Positions 1 to 5,072 of a stretch of 9,404 nt of DNA are shown here, one piece after another. A model generated the notes under the pieces. The model did no database searches. It was given only the letters and a program-made list of their open reading frames with translations, and had not been told where the DNA came from. The stretch comes from Phytoactinopolyspora endophytica. Its GTDB lineage: Bacteria; Actinomycetota; Actinomycetes; Jiangellales; Jiangellaceae. Made by a program: the position numbers and the translations under genes. Where the stretch lies: NCBI RefSeq assembly GCF_004138495.1, contig NZ_ML142856.1, positions 202,748 through 212,151 of the forward strand, read 5' to 3'. Position 1 is the first letter of the stretch. Every line of letters starts with the position of its first letter.

Positions 1-781
1 CCAGCAGGTCGTCGGTCACGCCGCCGTCGCCGGGCTGTGGATATCCCGCCGTGGCGAACATGTTCGCGAAAGCCGGCGTATTGACGAATGGCACCAGGTG
101 CGGACGCGCCCATTCCAGAGCCGCCGCGCGGTCGTCCGTGACCGCGACGGCGACCTGCTGCACGATGTGCGGGACCGCCCGGCCTGCCGCCGCCGCGCCG
201 CGAGCGAGCGCGGGTCGTGCGACGTCGTCCAGGTACGCCGGCGGGCAGTACCAGGACATTGCAGCATCCGCTACCTCGCCCGCGGCCTCGAACGCCTTGG
301 TTCCCAACGCGGCGAGCACGATCGGTGTGCCAGGAGCGGCTGGAAACTCGGCATCGACTGTGTAAAACCCGCCCTGGTGGTTCACCTTTCCCTGCTCTAG
401 ACCGGCCCGGAGGACGCCGACGTACTCGCGCATGCGCGCCAATGGTTGTGCAATCGGCGCACCGATCGCGGCCGCGGTGACCCCGAGGTTGCCGGTCCCT
501 ACTCCCAGCTTCAGCCGCCCCGGCGCCAGCGCCTCAAGCGTCGCGGCCTGGCTGAGCAGTGCGACCGGATGCCGCGTGAACACCGGCACGATCGCCGTGC
601 CGACGGTGATCCGCTCGGTTCGGGCAAGAGCGGCGCCCAACAAGGTAGGTGTGTCGTAACTGGTCACCGGCATCACAGCCCACACGGCCGGAACCCCTGC
701 TCGCTCGGCCCGCTCGATCAAGTCAATGGTCTGTGGCACGGAGTCCACGAAGAATCCCAGTCCTGTCTGCATGACATCCAT
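1..781 (-). CDS. LLM-class (luciferase-like, probably F420-dependent) oxidoreductase, 3' end cut by window edge
   Basis: An uninterrupted reading frame of 260 codons runs from an ATG at 781 off the left edge, so the C-terminus is missing. The translation starts MDVMQTGLGFFVDSVPQ and carries the hallmark block of bacterial luciferase-like TIM-barrel oxidoreductases: a GTAIVPVFTRHP strand and turn, then a helix ending in ALAPGRLKLGVGTGN (about residues 60-95), followed by a REYVGVLRAGL helix. This pattern resembles the F420-dependent branch common in actinobacteria (MSMEG_4879-like). Such enzymes use F420 or FMN in hydride transfer; the substrate cannot be read from the sequence. Neither the ATG at 781 nor the in-frame ATG at 772 has a convincing Shine-Dalgarno. 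A possible promoter sits only a few bases upstream, so the mRNA may be nearly leaderless. The gene is divergent from the GlxA-type regulator at 844, which could control it. The family call is firm; cofactor choice is inferred. Confidence 0.88.
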   Translation of the reverse strand, partial: MDVMQTGLGFFVDSVPQTIDLIERAERAGVPAVWAVMPVTSYDTPTLLGAALARTERITVGTAIVPVFTRHPVALLSQAATLEALAPGRLKLGVGTGNLGVTAAAIGAPIAQPLARMREYVGVLRAGLEQGKVNHQGGFYTVDAEFPAAPGTPIVLAALGTKAFEAAGEVADAAMSWYCPPAYLDDVARPALARGAAAAGRAVPHIVQQVAVAVTDDRAAALEWARPHLVPFVNTPAFANMFATAGYPQPGDGGVTDDLL

Positions 782-793
782 CGTGGGCGTCGA

Positions 794-824
794 ACGATAG
801 CGTGGACAGTGGCCGGATGGTCAA
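794..824 (-). promoter_or_regulatory. Possible promoter of the LLM oxidoreductase gene
   Basis: On the minus strand TTGACC (824-819) and TATCGT (799-794) resemble -35 and -10 boxes, but the spacer of 19 bases is long. Transcription from this -10 would begin near 787, about six bases before the ATG at 781. That would explain the missing ribosome binding site. The whole divergent gap is only 62 bases, so the regulator's own promoter must overlap it. Confidence 0.3.
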
Positions 825-843
825 CATGTGAAAGAATCAGGCC

Positions 844-1932
844 ATGAGTCGTCTCGACGTTGCTCGTCCACGCCGCATTGTTCGCCCGCACCGCGTCGTG
901 GTCATCGCCATGGACGGCATCATCCCGTTCGAGTTCTCAGTCCCCGCCCGCCTGTTCGGGGCGGCGCTGGACGAGACCGGCCGACCGCACTACGAGGTGG
1001 TCACCGCGTCCATGCACGCCGAACCAGTGCGGACCAGCGCCGACTTCGTGATCACCCCGGGCGAGAGCCTCGTCGACGCGATCGCCTCAGCCGACACCGT
1101 TGTCATTCCAGCACTGGAGCTCGCAACGATGGATCCGCACCAGGTCGGCGCCGTGGTCGAGACGCTGCACCACAGACGACGTGGCAGCCGGATCATTTCC
1201 ATCTGCACCGGCGCACACGTGCTGGCCGTGGCCGGGCTGCTCGACGGCCGACCGGCCACGACCCACTGGAACCACGCGGCCGAGTTCTCCCGCGAGTTCC
1301 CCGCCGTCCTCCTCGACCCCGACGTGCTGTTCGTCGACGACGGCGACGTGCTGACCTCCGCAGGTGCTGCCGCCGGAGTCGACCTATGTTTGCACCTCAT
1401 CCGGCGTGACCAGGGCAGCACGACCGCCAACGCGGTCGCCCGCTCGTGCGTCGTGGCACCGTGGCGCGAGGGCGGTCAAGCTCAGTTCATCGATGCGCCG
1501 ATGCCCGATCATGAGGACGCATCGACCGCGTCCACTCGGGCCTGGGCCATGGAACGGCTCGATGCTGACCTGACGCTGGCGAGTATGGCCAAGCACGCGT
1601 CGATGAGCATCCGAACCTTCACCCGACGGTTCCGCGACGAGACGGGCACCAGCCCGAACCGATGGCTGACTCGCCAACGCGTCGACTACGCCCGGCGCCT
1701 GCTGGAGTCGACGGATCTGCCCATCGATCAGATCGCCGGCGCGACCGGACTCGGAACGTCCGCGTCACTGCGCAGCCACCTACGCACCGCGATCGGAGTC
1801 TCCCCCTCCACCTACCGACGCACCTTCCAAGCTCAGCCGGCCCCCCGGCTGACGCCCTCCGAGTTTCCGCGCAACGGAACGACGACGACGCCACCTTCGG
1901 GATCGGTGAGGATCCGCACACGGGCGCCGTAG
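844..1932 (+). CDS. GlxA-family transcriptional regulator (DJ-1/PfpI domain + AraC-type HTH)
   Basis: This 362-residue protein has the two-part layout of the GlxA family. An N-terminal DJ-1/PfpI-like (class I glutamine amidotransferase fold) domain spans about residues 17-200, with the nucleophile-elbow motif SICTGAHVLA placing Cys121 at the usual position. A C-terminal AraC/XylS double helix-turn-helix spans about residues 232-328, including LASMAKHASMSIRTFTRRF, GTSPNRWLTRQRVDYARRLL and IGVSPSTYRRTF. Family members are DNA-binding regulators; the DJ-1 part is presumed to be a sensor and is not shown to be enzymatic here. The ATG at 844 is preceded by only a weak CAGG, but AAGAAT at 832-837 could be a -10 box placing transcription start on the ATG, so it may be leaderless. 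A tail of about 34 residues follows the last helix and lies antisense to the end of the ABC ATPase gene, overlapping it by 100 bases. The target is unknown; the divergent oxidoreductase gene is the obvious candidate. Confidence 0.93.
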   Translation: MSRLDVARPRRIVRPHRVVVIAMDGIIPFEFSVPARLFGAALDETGRPHYEVVTASMHAEPVRTSADFVITPGESLVDAIASADTVVIPALELATMDPHQVGAVVETLHHRRRGSRIISICTGAHVLAVAGLLDGRPATTHWNHAAEFSREFPAVLLDPDVLFVDDGDVLTSAGAAAGVDLCLHLIRRDQGSTTANAVARSCVVAPWREGGQAQFIDAPMPDHEDASTASTRAWAMERLDADLTLASMAKHASMSIRTFTRRFRDETGTSPNRWLTRQRVDYARRLLESTDLPIDQIAGATGLGTSASLRSHLRTAIGVSPSTYRRTFQAQPAPRLTPSEFPRNGTTTTPPSGSVRIRTRAP

Positions 1933-2636
1933 TGAGCCGAAAGCAGCTCCTCGGTAAGCACTTCCTGGGCCTTCCCCTGTGCTGCGACCCCGCCGTCGAC
2001 CAGCAGGACGAGATGATCCGCGAACTGGCCGGCCGTCGTGAGGTCGTGCAACGCGCTGACGACCGTGAGGCCACGCTCCGCGCGCAACTCGTCCACCAGC
2101 TCCAGAACCTGCTGAGCATGACCGAGGTCCAGCGAACTGGTCGGCTCGTCCAGCAGGAGGAGCGGCGCCTGCTGAGCCAGCGCACGAGCGAGCACCGCGC
2201 GCTGGAACTCACCGCCGGACAGCGACATCACCGGCCGCTCCGCCAGGTCTCGAAGCTCCAGCGTGTCAAGGAGCTCATCGGCCACGGCCAGGTCCTCGGC
2301 GGACTCCACCCCCAGATACGGCAGATAGGGCGTCCGCCCGAGCAGGACGTAGTCGAGCACCGTCATCCCAGCGGGCCGGGTGGCTTCTTGCGGTACGACG
2401 GCGACCATCCGGGCACGTTCCCGCGACCGCATTCCGGCCAACGGCTTCTCACCGAACTCGATGGCGCCCGAGTGCCGCACTGAACCCGCCACCGCGCGGA
2501 GCAACGTCGACTTGCCCGCACCGTTCGGGCCTACCAGGGTCGTCCAGCTCCCCACCGGAACCGTGAGGGTCACATCGTCGACGACCAGCTTGCCCATCAG
2601 CGACACGCCGACCTGGCTCACAACGAGTCCGTTCAC
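1833..2636 (-). CDS. btuD: ABC transporter ATP-binding protein of the cobalamin/iron-complex importer family
   Basis: This is the cytoplasmic ATPase of the importer whose permease and binding protein lie just upstream. With the start used here it is 267 residues, normal for FecE/BtuD/HmuV-type subunits. It contains Walker A GPNGAGKST (36-44), the Q-loop VVPQE (Gln83), signature LSGGE (139-143), Walker B LLLLDEP (Asp163, Glu164) and the switch histidine in SALHDL (His197). All catalytic elements look intact. Two adjacent GTG codons can serve as start (2639 and 2636). The upstream GGAGG is 5 bases from the second but only 2 from the first, and the second gives a GTGA overlap with the permease stop, so 2636 is preferred. 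The 3' end lies antisense to the regulator gene for 100 bases. The family is shared by siderophore, haem and B12 importers; the B12 assignment rests on the riboswitch ahead of the operon. Confidence 0.93.
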   Translation of the reverse strand: MNGLVVSQVGVSLMGKLVVDDVTLTVPVGSWTTLVGPNGAGKSTLLRAVAGSVRHSGAIEFGEKPLAGMRSRERARMVAVVPQEATRPAGMTVLDYVLLGRTPYLPYLGVESAEDLAVADELLDTLELRDLAERPVMSLSGGEFQRAVLARALAQQAPLLLLDEPTSSLDLGHAQQVLELVDELRAERGLTVVSALHDLTTAGQFADHLVLLVDGGVAAQGKAQEVLTEELLSAHYGARVRILTDPEGGVVVVPLRGNSEGVSRGAG

Positions 2637-3700
2637 CACACCCTCCGTGAGGCCCGCAAGACGAGCGTGAAGAACGGCGCGCCGATGAACGCCGTCACCA
2701 CACCCACCGGTAGCTCCCCGGGTGAGACCATCGTCCGGGCAGCCAAGTCGGCGCTCACCAGAAACGCGGCGCCGACCAGGGCCGACAGCGGCAACACGAT
2801 CCGGTACGAGGTGCCGGCCAGCATCCGCACGATGTGCGGCACGACGATCCCGACGAAACCGATCAGCCCGCTCACCGCGACCGCGGCCGCCGTGCCGAGT
2901 GTCGCCGCAAGTACCACGAGCAGCCTTACGCGCGCCGCCGGCACGCCCAACGTCCCGGCCTCGTCGTGACCGACGCTGAGCACGTCCAGCAGGCGTCGAT
3001 GGGCCAACAGCACTCCCGCCGAAATCGCGATGTAGGGCAATACGGTCAGGACCTCACTCCACCCGGCCGTCAGCAACCGGCCGAGGATCCAGCCGTACAC
3101 CTCGCGCAGCGAATCCACGTTGCGCTGGTTGACGTAGGTCTGGACCGCGGTCAGAAAGGCGGCCACCGCCACGCCGGCGAGGATCAGCGACGTCGTGCTC
3201 CGCCCGCCCACGCTCCGCCCGAGCGCGTATGTGGCCGCCACCCCGGCGATTCCGCCGACGAACGCCGCCAGCGGCAGGATCACGCGGTTACCCCCGGAGA
3301 CGATCGCGAACGTAGCGCCCAGCCCGGCGCCGGCGGCCACACCGAGCAGGTAGGGATCGGCCAGCGGATTGCGGAAGACGCCTTGGTACCCCGCGCCGGC
3401 GATCGCCAGCATGCCTCCGACCAGCATGCCCAGCACAATCCTGGGTGCGCGCAGCTTCCAGAGCACGGCTGCGTCACGCTCGCTGAGCCCGCCGTCGAGC
3501 TCCACGCCCGGGATCTGGTTCACGATCTCGACCAGCACTGACTTCAGCGGAAGCCCGGCCGGGCCGGTGACCATGGCGAGCAACACCACGACGACGAGTA
3601 CAGCGAGCGCCAGCAGCAACCAGCGGCGGGGCAGCCGGACAGGACGTAGCTCGGGCGTGCCGCCGGGCTCGTCGACGGGTGGCGGGCTGACCGAGCTCAT
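2633..3700 (-). CDS. btuC: FecCD/BtuC-family ABC transporter permease
   Basis: This 355-residue, strongly hydrophobic membrane protein has the size and segment pattern of BtuC/FecCD permeases, which usually cross the membrane about ten times. A 26-residue Pro-rich cytoplasmic tail precedes the first membrane segment (about 27-46). Family landmarks are QGVFRNPLADPYLLG (about 106-120), the GLIGFVGIVVPHIVR block that contacts the ATPase (about 279-293), and a C-terminal ELPVGVVTAFIGAPFF block (about 329-344). Two copies would form the translocation channel with two ATPases. The ATG at 3700 overlaps the stop of the binding-protein gene as ATGA, and the 3' end overlaps the ATPase start as GTGA, so the three genes are almost certainly translationally coupled. 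Specificity for cobalamin is inferred from the upstream riboswitch; the protein alone would equally fit a ferric-siderophore importer. Confidence 0.93.
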   Translation of the reverse strand: MSSVSPPPVDEPGGTPELRPVRLPRRWLLLALAVLVVVVLLAMVTGPAGLPLKSVLVEIVNQIPGVELDGGLSERDAAVLWKLRAPRIVLGMLVGGMLAIAGAGYQGVFRNPLADPYLLGVAAGAGLGATFAIVSGGNRVILPLAAFVGGIAGVAATYALGRSVGGRSTTSLILAGVAVAAFLTAVQTYVNQRNVDSLREVYGWILGRLLTAGWSEVLTVLPYIAISAGVLLAHRRLLDVLSVGHDEAGTLGVPAARVRLLVVLAATLGTAAAVAVSGLIGFVGIVVPHIVRMLAGTSYRIVLPLSALVGAAFLVSADLAARTMVSPGELPVGVVTAFIGAPFFTLVLRASRRVW

Positions 3701-4653
3701 CCAACCGGCTCGAGCATGCCGACTCTCTCGTCCACCAGGAAGCGCAGGTAGTCGACCACACGTGGCCCCCAGCGGCTGGCCACGTCACTGTCGACCTCGA
3801 AGACGCGGTCTTCTCGGACCGCGGTCAGCTCGTCCCAGCCCGGACGCCCGGCGATGTCCTCCGTAGTGACGCCACCCTCTCCTCCATCGGCGAAGAAGAT
3901 CATGTCGGGGTCGGCGCTGACGATGAACTCCGGGGACAGCTGCGGGTATTCGCCACCCGCCTCCGGCGCCTCATCGGCGATGTTGACCATGCCTGCCAGT
4001 CCATAGAGCTCGCCGATGAACGTCGAACCCGTCACGGTGTAGAGGTTCGAGTCGACCTCGTGGAAGTACGTGACGTCCTCGGCGTCCTCGGGGACCTCCG
4101 CGATGATCTCGTCGATGTCGGAGCGGACCCCGGCGACCACCTCGGCTGCTTCCCCGACGTTTCCGGTCGCCGCGCCCAGCTGCTCTATCTGGCTGTACGT
4201 GTCGTCGAGCGACGTCGCCGGAGCGAGGACCAGGGTGGGAACATCGATCTCGGCCAGGCTGGACACCAGCTGTCCCGGGTCGGAGGACGCCACGACGAGG
4301 TCCGGGTCGTAGCCGACGATCGCCTCGACATTGGGCTCGAATCCGGACAGGTCCGTCGTCGGCGCCTCTTCCGGGTAGTTCGAGTACTCGTCCGCAGCTA
4401 CAACCTCGTCTCCCGCGTCGATGGCGAACAACATCTCGGTAGCGGTCGGCGACAGCGACACGATCCGTTCCGGCGCGGCCGGGATCTCCACGGCGGCGTC
4501 GCCGTCTCCGACGGTCACCGGGAACGACGCCTCGGCCGCGGTTGTCTCGCTCTGACCGGGCTCGGCTGCTTCCGACGCATCGTCGTCGTTCCCGCACGCC
4601 ACGAGCACCATAGGGATGACAGCGAGTACAGCGAACCGGGGGAAGTCCTTCAT
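3697..4653 (-). CDS. btuF: ABC transporter substrate-binding lipoprotein, probably cobalamin/corrinoid-binding
   Basis: This 318-residue protein is the extracellular receptor of the importer. It starts with a lipoprotein signal: basic n-region (Lys2, Arg6), hydrophobic core, and a lipobox LVAC with the acylated Cys20. An acidic low-complexity linker (about 22-42) follows. The rest is a class III periplasmic-binding fold (PF01497 type). The N-lobe begins ERIVSLSPTATEMLFAI (about 62-78), followed by DEYSNYPEEA and NVEAIVGYDPDLVVAS (about 108-123). The C-lobe contains the YPQLSPEFIVSADPDMIFF segment (about 236-254). The motif RIVSLSPTATEMLFAI followed by a SNYP segment is typical of BtuF-like proteins. 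A perfect AAGGAGG (4666-4660) lies 6 bases before the ATG, so the start is secure. It is the first gene of a three-gene operon and sits directly behind a cobalamin riboswitch. Confidence 0.93.
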   Translation of the reverse strand: MKDFPRFAVLAVIPMVLVACGNDDDASEAAEPGQSETTAAEASFPVTVGDGDAAVEIPAAPERIVSLSPTATEMLFAIDAGDEVVAADEYSNYPEEAPTTDLSGFEPNVEAIVGYDPDLVVASSDPGQLVSSLAEIDVPTLVLAPATSLDDTYSQIEQLGAATGNVGEAAEVVAGVRSDIDEIIAEVPEDAEDVTYFHEVDSNLYTVTGSTFIGELYGLAGMVNIADEAPEAGGEYPQLSPEFIVSADPDMIFFADGGEGGVTTEDIAGRPGWDELTAVREDRVFEVDSDVASRWGPRVVDYLRFLVDERVGMLEPVG

Positions 4654-4682
4654 TCAACGCCTCCTTCACAACGGCGAAAGGG

Positions 4683-4706
4683 CGCGTGGGCGGCATCCGC
4701 CCCGCG
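4683..4706 (-). promoter_or_regulatory. GC-rich hairpin between riboswitch aptamer and start of btuF-like gene
   Basis: On the minus strand the arms CGCGGGGCGG and CCGCCC-A-CGCG form a 10-bp stem with one bulged A and the loop ATG. It lies after the aptamer and about 17 bases before the AAGGAGG of the binding-protein gene, the right place for the expression platform. No U-tract follows (CCCTTTCG), so a classical intrinsic terminator is not evident. It could act as a GC hairpin terminator or alter access to the ribosome binding site. A second GGGCGG copy at 4714-4709 could compete for the same CCGCCC arm. Confidence 0.5.
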
Positions 4707-4735
4707 AACCGCCCCTCTACCGAGGACGAATCCGG

Positions 4736-4856
4736 GCCGAGAGGCTGGCGACCTGGCTCGTCCCACCTTCACGCGGGCGGGCTTCACAGTTGCGGGACAG
4801 CGCCGGATTCTCACCGGCTTCGCAGACACTCACGGCACCTGGGACATGGCCCAGAC
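4736..4856 (-). ncRNA. Cobalamin (adenosylcobalamin/B12) riboswitch
   Basis: Read on the minus strand, the leader contains the conserved cobalamin aptamer core: CCGGTGAGAATCCGG (4817-4803) immediately followed by GCTGTCCCGCAACTGT (4801-4786). A B12-box-like CGAGCCAGGTCGCCAGCC lies near 4761-4743, where GTCAGGAGACCTGCC is the usual consensus. The upstream GGTGCC element (about 4839-4834) is also in place. It lies between a TAGAAT -10 box and the start of the substrate-binding lipoprotein gene. Riboswitches of this class normally lower expression when cobalamin binds, so the importer should be made when B12 is scarce. The exact ends of the aptamer are approximate; the core match is strong. Confidence 0.93.
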
Positions 4857-4863
4857 GTTTGTG

Positions 4864-4869
4864 ATTCTA
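4864..4869 (-). promoter_or_regulatory. Probable -10 box of the riboswitch/importer operon
   Basis: TAGAAT on the minus strand matches five of six bases of the TATAAT consensus and stands just upstream of the riboswitch. Transcription would start around 4858-4857, giving a leader of about 205 bases. No good -35 hexamer is visible 16-18 bases upstream, as is common in GC-rich actinobacteria. Confidence 0.5.
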
Positions 4870-5072
4870 GCGCGTCTCCCCTCGTGGAACGTGCGTCGGT
4901 CCTTGACAACGACGGCTCATGCTGCATGCAACTCCGCGATCCGGATGCAACAAGGCCCAAACGGGGGTAACCTTGCTCGGGTTTGCAGGATCCAGCGTGC
5001 GCGCACGGTCAAGAGTTCCGCTAATGTCACGATTCGCGCAGCGGGTCCATACGGGGAACAGGAGAGAGTCGC
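4870..5072. other. Divergent intergenic region upstream of the first protease-like gene
   Basis: This stretch separates the leftward importer promoter from the rightward 5073 gene. Visible elements are a consensus-like TTGACA at 4903-4908 without a good -10 partner, two direct ATGCAAC repeats (4926-4932 and 4945-4951, 19 bases apart), and a perfect 12-bp palindrome CGTGCGCGCACG at 4996-5007. No small gene or RNA gene is recognisable. The promoter of the 5073 gene must lie here, but I cannot place it with confidence. Confidence 0.4.

Noticed and set aside
1662..2483. A 273-codon plus-strand open frame across the end of the regulator and the ABC ATPase
   Set aside because: It is out of frame with the regulator and antisense to all conserved ATPase motifs, with no recognisable domain.
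4903..4931. TTGACA at 4903-4908 as the -35 box of the 5073 gene promoter
   Set aside because: Bases at 16-18 spacing (around ATGCAA) do not resemble a -10 box, so I do not call a promoter.
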